A DNA stretch of 64,000 bases from CALFXN01 sp964451935 (GCA_964451935.1 CAYVKE010000005.1:1-64000); one strand, 5' to 3'. Shown: positions 8,065-17,362, counted from the stretch's first letter. Translations and numbers: made by a program. The notes: generated from the sequence alone by a model not told the origin.

Positions 8065-9828
8065 TCAGGCGACCCAGTACAACAGTCCCTGTTCCAGATC
8101 TATCCTGAAGTCGGCGACCTCTTCCGCTGCTTCCAGGTCATCCACGCCGCGGATGCGCGTCTGTCTCCGCCGTCCTTCTTCCTTCGAGCCGTCGCGCTGC
8201 GCCATATCGCGGACATCCACCGAAAACTCCGTAAGGGCCACGCCTTGCTGCTGGAGGATGTTTCGGAGCAGCGCGCTCTGGTCTTGAATATATTGTCGGA
8301 GCTGTTCCGTGTTGACCTTAAGGGATGCTTCGATTCCACCCGCGGTCTGGGAGAGTTCGATATCCACCCTCCCGAGCGCGGGCGGCTCGATGACGATGCT
8401 CGCCTTCGACTCGCCCTGCACGGTGAGGAAGCGGACGACATCGGAAACGCCCCGGCCGAACGCAGCGGGTTCCTGCGTCGTCATCAGAGGCGCACCCGAT
8501 GTAAGGATTTCTTTCATCACGGATTTGAACGAAAGAACGCCGTTCTTCTGGCCGTTCTGTATGGCGGAATCCACGTTTCCCAGCAACCGCTGCAACGCCT
8601 CGGACCGGTCGGCCATATCGTTTCTTTCGCCGTGTCCGCGTTTATCCCCGGCATGAGCGCCATCATTTTCCCCGCTCGTCTTTCCGGCGACGCCGAGAAC
8701 ATCCATTGCCAGATCTCGAAGGCGCGAAGGATTCACGAAATCCGTTTCTTTCACCGGTTTCGGAGATACCCGGTCCGTCCCGTCCCCGATCGCTGAAACG
8801 CCGGCGGATGGCATCGGAGAAACACCTGCGCGCGTCGTAACCTGCGCGCCGGACTCCCGCGACGCGTTCCCTTCCGCGACACCGTCTTCGGACGAAATTT
8901 TCGCGGAAGCGACGCCGCCTTTGGGAACCTCTTCAAGAACACGCAGACTTCTGCTCATGGAAAACGACCGATAGAACGATATTCCGCGCAAGCGATCGGG
9001 ATCGATCTTGTCCGATCCGTCTTCACTCGTCCCGGACGGAAGTTTTTCGCCGCTTTCGGCGGACGCCTTGTTCCCCTTCGACGACATGGTCGATGTCTCG
9101 TCATCGGCGATGACGGCCTCACCTTCGGAGCCATCGGGCGACAACGTCGACATTCCCATGGCTCCCGAGGCGATCGAAGCGAAATCCATGCCGTCGTCGA
9201 GCACAACGGTCTGTTGTTCCAGAGAGAACGAAAGATCCAGAATGATCGGCGTTCCGGGCGCAAGCGACGCGAGGTACGCCAGAACAGGATCCCCGGAGAC
9301 ACGTTGTTCGTCGGCTCCGTCCTGCAACGCAGACTCTTCCGGAGTTTCTTCCGAAGCGGCGTTTCCGTCCGTCAGCGGACTTCGCGCAATGATATCCTGA
9401 AAGGAAAACGGGAACATCCACTGCCAGGGATTGTCCCATGCGGAGAAATCGTCGTTTTCGACAATGTCTTCGGATGTCGTCTGCACGTCGTCCCCTGAAG
9501 CGGACTCCGGTTCCGCCGTCTGCTCCGTCCGGAGGAGGTAATTCGCAAAGAGCGTCCTCATTGAGGAAAAGAGCTGTCCTTCTTCAGGCGATGTCTGCAT
9601 GGCGGACGAAAATTCATCGGAATTCTGCAAAGTCCCCGAAAGAAACGCCGCCAGAACTCCGTTGTCCTGCGTGTCTTCCGCGCCCGTCTGTGCGCCGGTC
9701 AGAAGCGAACGAAACAATCCTTCGAAATCCGCTGCGGCGTCTCCTTCGACAGGCGTCTGAAAGAGAGCGGCATGCGTCTGCGCCGCTGCGGAAGGGAATC
9801 CGGATATGGGGGGATAGAACACGCGCAT
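8065..9828 (-). CDS. fliK: Flagellar hook-length control protein FliK
   Basis: 587-aa exported ruler that sets hook length and switches export specificity. Most of the protein (about 1-420) is acidic, Ser/Gly/Asp-rich and poorly conserved, as expected of a ruler. The C-terminal Flg_hook domain (about 440-540) contains LGRVDIELSQTAGGIEASLK and a Gln-rich helix. ATG at 9828 or GTG at 9831; the motE stop overlaps the start. A second, shorter FliK-like gene lies at 29011-30051. Confidence 0.88.
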   Translation of the reverse strand: MRVFYPPISGFPSAAAQTHAALFQTPVEGDAAADFEGLFRSLLTGAQTGAEDTQDNGVLAAFLSGTLQNSDEFSSAMQTSPEEGQLFSSMRTLFANYLLRTEQTAEPESASGDDVQTTSEDIVENDDFSAWDNPWQWMFPFSFQDIIARSPLTDGNAASEETPEESALQDGADEQRVSGDPVLAYLASLAPGTPIILDLSFSLEQQTVVLDDGMDFASIASGAMGMSTLSPDGSEGEAVIADDETSTMSSKGNKASAESGEKLPSGTSEDGSDKIDPDRLRGISFYRSFSMSRSLRVLEEVPKGGVASAKISSEDGVAEGNASRESGAQVTTRAGVSPMPSAGVSAIGDGTDRVSPKPVKETDFVNPSRLRDLAMDVLGVAGKTSGENDGAHAGDKRGHGERNDMADRSEALQRLLGNVDSAIQNGQKNGVLSFKSVMKEILTSGAPLMTTQEPAAFGRGVSDVVRFLTVQGESKASIVIEPPALGRVDIELSQTAGGIEASLKVNTEQLRQYIQDQSALLRNILQQQGVALTEFSVDVRDMAQRDGSKEEGRRRQTRIRGVDDLEAAEEVADFRIDLEQGLLYWVA

Positions 9829-10505
9829 CACCGAGCCTTTCGTTGTACCGCGAGCTGTTCCGTCAGTCGTGCCGCTCGGGACGCTTCCATGCGACCGAGA
9901 ATCGCCGCCCTGGCATCTTCGGGCATCTTTTCGAGGAGCGTCACCGCGAGATCCGGACGCAATGCCTCGACGATCTGCGCCGCTTTCCGGGGGGACATGT
10001 CCTGATACGTTCTCAGGAGCGTTTCCATGTTCTTCTCTTCGGCTGGGGCGACGGGAGGTTTTTCCCTTTCCTTCGCGGAAAGAGCCGTCTCCTTCTTTCT
10101 GACCGCCTCGGAACGAGCCGTCAGATCCGAAGAAAGCGCTTCAAGCTCGTTCTTTGTCTCCGAAATTTTCTTCTCGCGATCGTTCAGGCGTTTTTCCCAG
10201 GCTTCAAGTTCCAGCCGGCGTCGCTCCGCGACATTCATCGAATAGACGGCCGGAATTCCCATGATCGACGCAAGCGGCTTTCCGACAAACGGAATCTTCG
10301 GAACGACCGGATAGACATAGGGACGCATATCCCATACGCCCGCCACATTCAGGCCGATCCCGGCTCCCAGGAGGAGAAGGAGCGCAAACAAACGAAAGGC
10401 CCATCGTCGCCCCTTTCCGGATCCCTTTGGGGATCGTCGTGGCTTGGATGAGCCTTCCTCCGGCGCCGAGCGTTCGGGAAGTCCTTCCTGCTCGTCAATG
10501 GGCAT
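9828..10505 (-). CDS. MotE/YlxF-like flagellar protein with MgtE N-terminal-type domain
   Basis: 225-aa bitopic protein. A basic N-terminal tail, one membrane helix (about 35-56), a long coiled coil (about 92-150, Glu/Lys/Arg-rich) and a C-terminal module related to the MgtE N-terminal/FliG-like helical repeat (LLRTYQDMSPRKAAQIVEAL, then EKMPEDARAAILGRM). Proteins of this layout (YlxF, MotE) sit between fliJ and fliK and are thought to help stator or basal-body assembly. It starts 3 bp after slt and overlaps fliK. Confidence 0.75.
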   Translation of the reverse strand: MPIDEQEGLPERSAPEEGSSKPRRSPKGSGKGRRWAFRLFALLLLLGAGIGLNVAGVWDMRPYVYPVVPKIPFVGKPLASIMGIPAVYSMNVAERRRLELEAWEKRLNDREKKISETKNELEALSSDLTARSEAVRKKETALSAKEREKPPVAPAEEKNMETLLRTYQDMSPRKAAQIVEALRPDLAVTLLEKMPEDARAAILGRMEASRAARLTEQLAVQRKAR

Positions 10506-10508
10506 TCG

Positions 10509-11123
10509 CTATCCACCACCCTTGAGGCGCCGATATCGCGCCATCACGTTTTCAACGTACCGCTGCGTCTCGGGAATCGAAGGGATTCCTCCGACCGCGT
10601 CCACTCTCGCAGGTCCTGCGTTATACGCGGCGAGGATCTTCTCTTTGTCCTCTCCATACTTATCGGTAAGCAGGGAGAGGTATTTTACGCCGCCTTCAAT
10701 GTTCTGTTCCGGATCGAACGGATCGTCGACGCCCATATCGGCGGCGGTTCCCGGCATAAGCTGCATCAGGCCGATGGCTCCCTTCGGAGACACGGCGTCG
10801 GGCCTGCCCCCGGATTCCGCAGCCATCACCGCGCGAACGAGGCTCTCCTCGACGCCGTATTTACTGGCGCTCAACCGGATCGCCTGTTCCCAGGACTCTT
10901 TTGACGCGGCGTCCGAAGAGGTCCGAACCATCCCGGGAATAGCTGCGGGAGGCGTCTTCGTTTTTTTCTCCTCTTCCTTTCGTCCGGACTCGGCAGCCGC
11001 GAGAACTTCCGCGAAAGGCTTCCCTTCCGCGGATTTGCGAGGCGAGGTCGCTTCCCCTATGAGATCCTGAATCTCCCGAATCCGGGATTGGACACGTTCC
11101 AGATTCCGCGTATCCAGTCGCAT
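10509..11123 (-). CDS. Lytic transglycosylase (SLT domain), flagellar
   Basis: 204-aa soluble lytic transglycosylase-like enzyme that cuts the glycan strand between MurNAc and GlcNAc. The catalytic Glu lies in VMAAESGG (E103), followed by GAIGLMQLMPGTA and the substrate motif AAYNAGPARV. There is no classical signal peptide; the first 75 residues are charged and may be an export or targeting region. In-operon placement between fliJ and motE suggests it opens peptidoglycan for rod passage. The start is GTG 11126 or ATG 11123, overlapping the fliJ stop. Confidence 0.87.
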   Translation of the reverse strand: MRLDTRNLERVQSRIREIQDLIGEATSPRKSAEGKPFAEVLAAAESGRKEEEKKTKTPPAAIPGMVRTSSDAASKESWEQAIRLSASKYGVEESLVRAVMAAESGGRPDAVSPKGAIGLMQLMPGTAADMGVDDPFDPEQNIEGGVKYLSLLTDKYGEDKEKILAAYNAGPARVDAVGGIPSIPETQRYVENVMARYRRLKGGG

Positions 11124-11581
11124 CACTCGTCATCCTCCATGGGCTTCCCCTGATATCGAATCCCCGCGAAGTCGTCCAGCTCTTCCTGCTCCGACTTTTC
11201 CCTCTTCAGCTTCCCGTCATTGACCAGGTTTCCGATGAACGTTTCCATAATCCGGACCTCCTGATGGCGCTCGGTCAGACGCACTTCCGTGCAGGCGATC
11301 TGTTTCCTGACGGAAGAAAGCTGCGTCGTTCGTTCCGATATGGTTTTGTCGACCGTGTCGACCACCTGACGCCTGAGCCAGAGATCCATGCAGGTGCATA
11401 CGCGCCCCGATTCTTCGGAAAAATCCCGGAGCGCGTCCTTCCGTTCGACGTCAAGCCGTTCGAGCGAACAGGCGATGTCGTCCTCGGCTTTTCGCTCTTC
11501 CGCAAGGCGTTTGCGCTCTTCGTCACGCCACTGTTCCTTCGTTGAGAGAATCCGCTTGAAGCGGCGAATACGGGCGTTCAT
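11123..11581 (-). CDS. fliJ: Flagellar export chaperone FliJ
   Basis: 152-aa protein that is almost entirely antiparallel coiled coil, rich in Glu/Arg/Lys, as FliJ is. It acts as the central stalk of the FliI hexamer in the flagellar export ATPase and recycles chaperones. Sequence identity between FliJ proteins is low, so the call relies on the coiled-coil profile, the length and the place 45 bp after fliI. AAGGAG precedes the ATG. Confidence 0.8.
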   Translation of the reverse strand: MNARIRRFKRILSTKEQWRDEERKRLAEERKAEDDIACSLERLDVERKDALRDFSEESGRVCTCMDLWLRRQVVDTVDKTISERTTQLSSVRKQIACTEVRLTERHQEVRIMETFIGNLVNDGKLKREKSEQEELDDFAGIRYQGKPMEDDE

Positions 11582-11626
11582 TCGGAAAGCTCCTTCCGGC
11601 TGACTGTGCGGGGGCTTGTATTGTTA

Positions 11627-12964
11627 CTAATCGGCAGTCGAAGCCAGCGACAAAAGCGTTTTTTCCGTATCGGAGAATGAGAAGGAATCATTGACCTTCT
11701 GATGGAGGAATTCGTGGACGCGCGCCAGGTTTTCGATCGCCCAGTCGATCTTCGGGTTCGAGCCCTTCTTGTAGGCGCCGATGTTGATCAGGTCTTCCGC
11801 TTCGGAATGCACCGCGAGGAGTTCGCGCACGCGCCCGGCCGCCTCCAGGTGCGGCCTGCCGACGATTGACGGCATGACCCGGCTGACGCTCTCGAGAACG
11901 TCGACGGCGGGATAGTAATTGCGCGCCGCGATTCTCCTCGACAGGACGATGTGTCCGTCCAGGATTCCGCGCACCGTATCGGCGACCGGCTCGTTCATGT
12001 CGTCCCCTTCGACAAGCACCGTATACACTCCGGTAATGCTGCCGCGTTCGCCCGCCCCTGCCCGTTCGAGAAGTCTGGGCAGGCTTTCGAATACTGAAGG
12101 CGTGTATCCCCGCGTCGTCGGGGGCTCCCCGATCGCGAGGCCGACCTCGCGCTGCGCCCGCGCGACGCGCGTGACGGAGTCCATCATGAGAAGAACGTTT
12201 TTTCCTTCGTCGCGGAAGTATTCGGCGATGGCCGTCGCGGTGAGGGACGCTTTCAGACGGATGAGGGGCGGCTGGTCTGACGTGGCGATGACGAGCACGG
12301 AGCGACGAAGTCCTTCTTCGCCGAGGTCGTGATCCACGAACTCCCGGACTTCCCGTCCCCGTTCCCCGACGAGAGCGATGACGTTCACGTCCGCCTCGGT
12401 GTAGCGCGCCATCATCCCGAGCAGCGTGCTCTTCCCGACGCCGGACCCCGCGAATATTCCGATCCGCTGTCCGGTTCCGAGCGTGAGAATGCCGTCGATG
12501 ACCTTGACGCCTACGGGAAGGGGGGTCGTTATCATCTGGCGCCGCAGGGGGTGCGGAGGCTCGGCGTACAGAGGGTACACGTCCGTGGCGATGACGGGCC
12601 CCTTGTCGTCCATGGGCTCCCCGAGAGCGTCGAGCACGCGCCCGAGCAGGGACTGTCCGACCCGGACGCCGAGAGGGCGGTCCATCGAGAGGACATCGCA
12701 TCCCGGTCCGACATCCTTGAGCGTCCCGAGAGGCATGAGAAGCACCCGATCGCCGCGGAATCCCACGACTTCCGCCTTGAGCGATCGCGCGCTGTCGCGG
12801 AAACGGATGCTGCACAGGTCGCCGACCCGAACGTCCGGTCCCTGCGATTCGACGACAAGCCCCACTACCTGAACGACCCGTCCGTTGATCCGGACGAGTT
12901 GGGACTGTTCGAGCCTGCTTCCGAGGACCTCGATCAGCGTGAGGTCAGTCCTGGTTGGATTCAT
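11627..12964 (-). CDS. fliI: Flagellum-specific export ATPase FliI
   Basis: 445-aa ATPase that energises flagellar type III export. It has an N-terminal beta barrel, a RecA-like core with Walker A GSGVGKST (residues 173-180), the Walker B run VLLMMDSVTR, the TTRGYTPSVF segment and a C-terminal helical domain. All key residues are intact. ATG overlaps the fliH 3' end by 20 bp, typical of coupled translation. Confidence 0.97.
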   Translation of the reverse strand: MNPTRTDLTLIEVLGSRLEQSQLVRINGRVVQVVGLVVESQGPDVRVGDLCSIRFRDSARSLKAEVVGFRGDRVLLMPLGTLKDVGPGCDVLSMDRPLGVRVGQSLLGRVLDALGEPMDDKGPVIATDVYPLYAEPPHPLRRQMITTPLPVGVKVIDGILTLGTGQRIGIFAGSGVGKSTLLGMMARYTEADVNVIALVGERGREVREFVDHDLGEEGLRRSVLVIATSDQPPLIRLKASLTATAIAEYFRDEGKNVLLMMDSVTRVARAQREVGLAIGEPPTTRGYTPSVFESLPRLLERAGAGERGSITGVYTVLVEGDDMNEPVADTVRGILDGHIVLSRRIAARNYYPAVDVLESVSRVMPSIVGRPHLEAAGRVRELLAVHSEAEDLINIGAYKKGSNPKIDWAIENLARVHEFLHQKVNDSFSFSDTEKTLLSLASTAD

Positions 12965-13844
12965 ACCGGATTCCCTCGATAAAGAGCATTTCTATCTCGG
13001 AATCGATCTGTTCCAGCTGGGTTCTCCAACGGGCGTCGTAGACTCCGAGGTTCGTCTCGACGATGCAGCTGCCCGGATCCACGCTCGTATCGGCGATAAA
13101 CTCCAGGTGTTTCGTCCCGCGGAGGATGTCCGAGAATTCTCCCTGTCGGTCCCGGAGAAGGTCGACATCTTCCGGCGCGAGATATACGACGATGCGCTCC
13201 TTGTTGCTGACCCGTTGCAGGACTCCGGTGAAAACCCGGAGAATCGTCTCCTGGTCCAGCGCTGCTTCTTTGTGGAGCATCCGCTTCAGAAGGTTTTGCC
13301 ACAGGCGGATGATTTTCGGCGCGAGAAGGCGGATGAGGGAGTCGGTCTGACCGACGAGCGTCTCGTGAACGGATTCGAGTCTCGACACCAGAGCGGAAAA
13401 ACGCTGCGCATATTCCGCGGATATCTCGGCTTTCGCCTGGACACGTCCCTCTTCGCGCCCCGTCTTCTGCCCTTCCGCACGTCCTTCCGAACGAGCCCGT
13501 TCGAACAGTTTCCGCGATTCGGACTCCAGTTCGGAGGTCATTTGCCGCCGCTCTTGGTCGACCTGTGCGCCAAGCTTCGCGATTTCCGTCTCGAGAGCAT
13601 GAATCCTCGACAGAAGTCCGGCGTTTTCCTTTTCCAGGCGCCCCGACTGCGCCCGAAATGTATCCGCTTCTTTGCGGGCGATGTCCAGCTCGCTTTCGGC
13701 ATGGTCCGCTTCGGACTCCACAGGGACATCGGCCGCACCGGTGTCGTCGTCCGCCCTTTCGTCTTCCGGGGCGACGCCGATGCGAACGGTCTGGGGAAGC
13801 ATCCGAACGGCGCGCAGTATGTTCCGGCGGAGGTGATTAGACAA
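12945..13844 (-). CDS. fliH: Flagellar assembly protein FliH
   Basis: 299-aa negative regulator and peripheral stalk of FliI. The N-terminal half is coiled coil (about 55-140). The middle has a Glu/Gly/Arg-rich EGRAEGQKTGREEGR segment typical of FliH. The C-terminal half resembles the V/F-ATPase E/delta subunit (VAPEDVDLL-like strand, DPGSCIVET). The likely start is TTG at 13844, behind GAGGAGGA and overlapping the fliG stop by 8 bp; the first ATG (13802) would remove 14 residues. A longer frame into fliG is not credible. Confidence 0.88.
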   Translation of the reverse strand: MSNHLRRNILRAVRMLPQTVRIGVAPEDERADDDTGAADVPVESEADHAESELDIARKEADTFRAQSGRLEKENAGLLSRIHALETEIAKLGAQVDQERRQMTSELESESRKLFERARSEGRAEGQKTGREEGRVQAKAEISAEYAQRFSALVSRLESVHETLVGQTDSLIRLLAPKIIRLWQNLLKRMLHKEAALDQETILRVFTGVLQRVSNKERIVVYLAPEDVDLLRDRQGEFSDILRGTKHLEFIADTSVDPGSCIVETNLGVYDARWRTQLEQIDSEIEMLFIEGIRYESNQD

Positions 13845-14853
13845 CCAGTTCCTCCTCTCCGCCCCGGGATATGATGATCTCGCCCGTGTCCTCCAGCGCG
13901 CGGACCACGTTGACGACCTTCTGTTGCGACTCTTCCACGTCCCGGACGCGAACGGGGCCCATGTAGTCCATGTCTTCCTTGAGCATTTCCGCGGCGCGTT
14001 TGGACATATTCCGGAAGAACTTGCTCCGAAGCTCTTCCGTCGCGCCTTTGAGGGCAAGACCGAGTTCCTTCATTTCCACCTCGCGCAGGACTCTCTGGAG
14101 CGAGCGGTCGTCCATCTTGCTGATATCCTCGAAGACGAAAAGCCGCCGCTTGATCTCTTCCGCAAGTTCCGGATCGTTTTCCTCGAGGTGCTCCATAATG
14201 TTCCGCTCCGTGGCGCGATCCGCGTTGTTGATGATGTTGACGATGGCGTCGATGCCGCCCGCCAGCGTGAAGTCCTGCCCCATGACGGTGCTGAGCTTTC
14301 TTTCGAGCACGCGCTCCACCTCCCGCAATACCTCCGGGGTGATGCGGTCCATCCGGGCGATGCGCTTGGCCACCTCGGCCTGCAGGGAAGCCGCGAGGCC
14401 GCCGATGACCATGGCCGCCTGCTCCGGTTCGAGGTACGACAGGATCAGCGCGATCGTCTGGGGGTGTTCGCCCTGTATGAAGCCGAGAAGCTGCTGGGGA
14501 TCCGTATGCCGCATGAAATCGAAAGGCCGGACCTGCAGGGACGCCGTAATCCGGGAAAGCAGGCTCTGCGCGCGTTCCGGCCCGAGCGCGCGTTCCAGAA
14601 TATCGCGCGCGTAGTCCACGCCGCCCCGGGACATATACTCCCGGGCGAGAAGCATCTCCTGCGCCTCTTTCAGGACTTCAAGGCGCATCTCGGGGGTGAC
14701 CTTCCGGAGATTTGCGATTTCGAGCGTGACGATTTCGATCGTCGCATCGTCCAGCTTCTTGTAGATATCCGCCGCGACCTCGTTCCCCAATGCAACCATG
14801 AGAATGGCCGAGCGTTCTTTTCCGGTCAGACCCTTTCCTCCAGCCTTCGCCAT
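13837..14853 (-). CDS. fliG: Flagellar motor switch protein FliG
   Basis: 338-aa rotor protein that contacts MotA and converts its motion to torque. It shows the N-domain, the middle EHPQTIALILSYLEP motif (about 128-142), and a C-terminal domain with the charged torque helix (DDRSLQRVLREVEMKELGLA). Length is normal. It sits between fliF and fliH. The stop overlaps the fliH TTG start. Confidence 0.97.
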   Translation of the reverse strand: MAKAGGKGLTGKERSAILMVALGNEVAADIYKKLDDATIEIVTLEIANLRKVTPEMRLEVLKEAQEMLLAREYMSRGGVDYARDILERALGPERAQSLLSRITASLQVRPFDFMRHTDPQQLLGFIQGEHPQTIALILSYLEPEQAAMVIGGLAASLQAEVAKRIARMDRITPEVLREVERVLERKLSTVMGQDFTLAGGIDAIVNIINNADRATERNIMEHLEENDPELAEEIKRRLFVFEDISKMDDRSLQRVLREVEMKELGLALKGATEELRSKFFRNMSKRAAEMLKEDMDYMGPVRVRDVEESQQKVVNVVRALEDTGEIIISRGGEEELVV

Positions 14854-14862
14854 AGCCGCCTC

Positions 14863-16449
14863 CTAGACCTCTTCAGCGAGCCAGTCCTGCATCAGACTGG
14901 CGATTTCCTCGGGTTTCGATCTGGCGTAGGCCCGAAGTTGCTCCTCAAGCACCGCCAGCTCTCCGTGCGCTTCGAAAAGGTCCGGAGAGGAGAGCAGTTC
15001 CTGAATCGTCGGGATCCGCTTCGACTCCTTGGATCCCGACGTCGCGAGCGTGGTTTTCATCCGTTTCCGACGCATGTAATAGACCGCTCCAAGCACGGAG
15101 AGAACCAGGGCGACAACCGTCGCAACCAGCGCGAAGACGAGTTCCATCCGACGCTGGGCGGACAGTTGTTCCGCCATCGTATCCGCAAGGGTCGTCGAGA
15201 ACTTCATTCCCTGTATGACGAGCTGGTCTCCGCGGGCCTCGCGAAATCCGATCGCAGACGCCACCAGCGTCTGCAATTCCTTCGCCCTGGGTTCGGGCAG
15301 CTCGCCGTCTACGAGAACGGAAGCGGACAGTCTCCGGATGGCTCCCGGCGTCACGTTTTCCTGCTGTTCCCGTGTCGTTATTTCGAAGTTGTTCACGGTG
15401 TCGCTCTTGTTGTATTCGGAAGCGCCGGCGTCCTTATTCGCAATGGCGTACCCGGGAATATTCGTCGTCGTTCCCGGCGCCCCGCCGGGCGGCGTCCCCG
15501 GTCCCTTGTAATTTTCCTCCGTCAGTTGCTGGCTGCGGATGACGCCCTTCCCGGAAGGTCCCGGGATGAATTCTTTCTGCGTGCTTGATCGCTTGTCGAA
15601 GTCCAGATCCACCTTGACGCGCACGACAACCTTCCCGGGGCCGTATACGCGCTCCAGCATCATCCGGACCTTGCCCTCGAGTTCGCGCTCCTGCTGGCGC
15701 TCCAGTTCCCGCTGAACGGAGGAAACCGTGTGCCCGTCTCCGGACTTCGAGTATATGAAAAGATCCTGGTTGAGAAGATCCGAGAGGACTTTTCCGGAGG
15801 AATCCACGACCGTTACGTTCTCGGGGGTGAGTCCCTGAACGCTGTGGGAAACGAGGTGGACGATCGCCTTCACCTGGTCCGGTCCGAGTTCCCTTCCGCT
15901 CTTGAGGCGGATCAGAACGGAAGCGGTCGAGGGCTGCTGTTGCTCCAGAAAGAGCTTTTGCTCCGGGATGACGATATTGACCTTGACGAAATCGACCGCG
16001 TCAAGCTGCTTGATCGTACGGTACAGCTCTCCTTCCAGCGCGCGGATGTAGGTGATTTTCTGCTGGAATTCGCTCATTCCCATCTTGGAGGCGTCGAAAA
16101 GCTCGTATCCGACGCTCCCGCCCTTCGGGAGTCCCGCCTGGGCCAGCGCCAGCCTGGTTTCGTACACCTGGGCGCGGGGAAGGAGAATCGCGTTCGCGGC
16201 GGGGTCGATACGGTAGGGGATTTTGTTTTCTTTCAGATAGGCGACGATGGCGGCTTCGTCGTCGACTTCCAGGCCCGTGAAAAGAGGATCGTATGCAGGG
16301 CGTCCGGCCCAGTACGTGAGAAGCCCGAGCAGAACGAGCGCCAGAAGCGCCGCTCCTCCGAGGGACGCCTTGTGCCACCCCTTGAGGGAAGACCAGAAAA
16401 ATGAGACACGCCCCATCAGTTGCCGGATTCGTTCCATACCTCTCGACAC
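14863..16449 (-). CDS. fliF: Flagellar MS-ring protein FliF
   Basis: 528-aa membrane ring on which the flagellum is built. Two membrane helices (about 30-47 and 437-460) bracket ring-building domains containing LPKGGSVGYELFD and YIRALEGELYRTIKQLD. The C-terminal tail (about 485-525) is the FliG-binding segment. A Gly/Pro/Thr-rich loop near 315-335 is an ordinary variable region. Start GTG 16449 or ATG 16437; neither has ideal Shine-Dalgarno spacing. Confidence 0.96.
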   Translation of the reverse strand: MSRGMERIRQLMGRVSFFWSSLKGWHKASLGGAALLALVLLGLLTYWAGRPAYDPLFTGLEVDDEAAIVAYLKENKIPYRIDPAANAILLPRAQVYETRLALAQAGLPKGGSVGYELFDASKMGMSEFQQKITYIRALEGELYRTIKQLDAVDFVKVNIVIPEQKLFLEQQQPSTASVLIRLKSGRELGPDQVKAIVHLVSHSVQGLTPENVTVVDSSGKVLSDLLNQDLFIYSKSGDGHTVSSVQRELERQQERELEGKVRMMLERVYGPGKVVVRVKVDLDFDKRSSTQKEFIPGPSGKGVIRSQQLTEENYKGPGTPPGGAPGTTTNIPGYAIANKDAGASEYNKSDTVNNFEITTREQQENVTPGAIRRLSASVLVDGELPEPRAKELQTLVASAIGFREARGDQLVIQGMKFSTTLADTMAEQLSAQRRMELVFALVATVVALVLSVLGAVYYMRRKRMKTTLATSGSKESKRIPTIQELLSSPDLFEAHGELAVLEEQLRAYARSKPEEIASLMQDWLAEEV

Positions 16450-16464
16450 CGTCCTCGCCGGAAA

Positions 16465-16785
16465 CTAGACCGGCATTCGCGCCAGTTGCTGGTATGCGTC
16501 GAGCAGTTTGTTCCGGACTTCCGAAAGCAGGCGAACCGCAATTTCCGCCCTTTGAACGGAGAGGACGACGTCCGAAATGTCATCGACGTCGCCCGTAGTC
16601 ATTCGTTTCATCATCGTATCGGAGTGTTGTTCAAGGCTGTTGACCTGAATCATGGACTCCTTGAGGAGATCTTCAAACGACAGCCCGAGTCCCTCCGCCC
16701 CCTGCGCTTTCGGGGACGTCTTCGGCGCTTCGGAGGACGCTCCTTCCGTGGAATACTTCATCAGATCCAGATCTATTCTCGACAA
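16465..16785 (-). CDS. fliE: Flagellar hook-basal body protein FliE
   Basis: 106-aa MS-ring/rod adaptor with the family C-terminal helix pair: VNSLEQHSDTMMKRMTTGDVDD and VVLSVQRAEIAVRLLSEVRNK-type sequence. AAGGAGG at 16794-16800 points to tandem TTG codons at 16788/16785 as start. The upstream ATG at 16818 has no Shine-Dalgarno. It has its own promoter candidate upstream and is separated from flgC by a hairpin. Confidence 0.9.
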   Translation of the reverse strand: MSRIDLDLMKYSTEGASSEAPKTSPKAQGAEGLGLSFEDLLKESMIQVNSLEQHSDTMMKRMTTGDVDDISDVVLSVQRAEIAVRLLSEVRNKLLDAYQQLARMPV

Positions 16786-16827
16786 CAACGGTCCCTCCTT
16801 GTCTATCGACAGGCGCATATCTCAAAA

Positions 16828-16836
16828 ATTCTACCA
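16828..16836 (-). promoter_or_regulatory. Extended -10 promoter for fliE onward
   Basis: On the minus strand TGG followed by TAGAAT (16833-16828) forms an extended -10 element. The expected start of transcription near 16821 lies about 20 bp before the fliE Shine-Dalgarno. No good -35 is visible, which extended -10 promoters tolerate. It sits just after the hairpin at 16859-16904. Confidence 0.4.
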
Positions 16837-16858
16837 CAATACCGGATCGCAAAATGCA

Positions 16859-16904
16859 AAGAAGCCCGCCACGACAGCATTTCGAGTCTTGTGGCGGACT
16901 TCTT
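16859..16904 (-). terminator. Intra-operon hairpin between flgC and fliE
   Basis: A 14-bp inverted repeat with one G.U pair in the minus-strand RNA (arms 16891-16904 and 16859-16872) and an 18-nt loop lies 43 bp after flgC. The RNA continues UGCAUUUUGC, a weak U-tract. It could terminate or attenuate flgBC transcripts, or protect a 3' end after processing. Confidence 0.55.
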
Positions 16905-16947
16905 ATAGGTCTTTGGAACTAAGCTCCGTTCACTTCGTTCTCTTCTC

Positions 16948-17361
16948 TTATCCCCGGAGAATGTCAAGCGCGCCGTTCCACATCGTCTTCGCCGTTTCCG
17001 TAACCGCGAGATTGGCCTCGTACGCGCGGCTCGCCACCATCATATCCGTCATTTCGCGAACGACGGAAACGTTCGGAAATTCGACGTACCCGTCCTTGCG
17101 AGCGTCGGGATGATCCGGCTGGTACGCCAGGCGAGGCGGCTGGGAGTCTTTCGCGATCTGCGTAACGCGAACGCCGCCCATGGGCCCGTCGAGTTCCCGG
17201 TCGAGCATTTCCGCGAAAACCGGAACTTTCCTCCTGTACGGACCGCCTTCGGGGGTCCGCGTCGTGTTTACGTTCGCGAGATTGGACGAAATCGTATCCA
17301 TCCAGAGACGATGGGCCGTCAGCGCGCTTCCCGCGACATCGATGCTCCGAAATATTTTCAT
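16948..17361 (-). CDS. flgC: Flagellar basal-body rod protein FlgC
   Basis: 137-aa proximal rod subunit. It has the N-terminal rod motif (ALTAHRLWMDTISSNLANVNTT) and a C-terminal helix (VREMTDMMVASRAYEANLAV). Secreted through the flagellar export gate without a cleaved signal. It starts one base after the flgB stop. Confidence 0.95.
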   Translation of the reverse strand: MKIFRSIDVAGSALTAHRLWMDTISSNLANVNTTRTPEGGPYRRKVPVFAEMLDRELDGPMGGVRVTQIAKDSQPPRLAYQPDHPDARKDGYVEFPNVSVVREMTDMMVASRAYEANLAVTETAKTMWNGALDILRG

Positions 17362-17362
17362 G

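Noticed and set aside
13924..15588. Plus-strand open frame of about 554 codons
   Set aside because: Opposite fliG and fliF, both with unmistakable family motifs.
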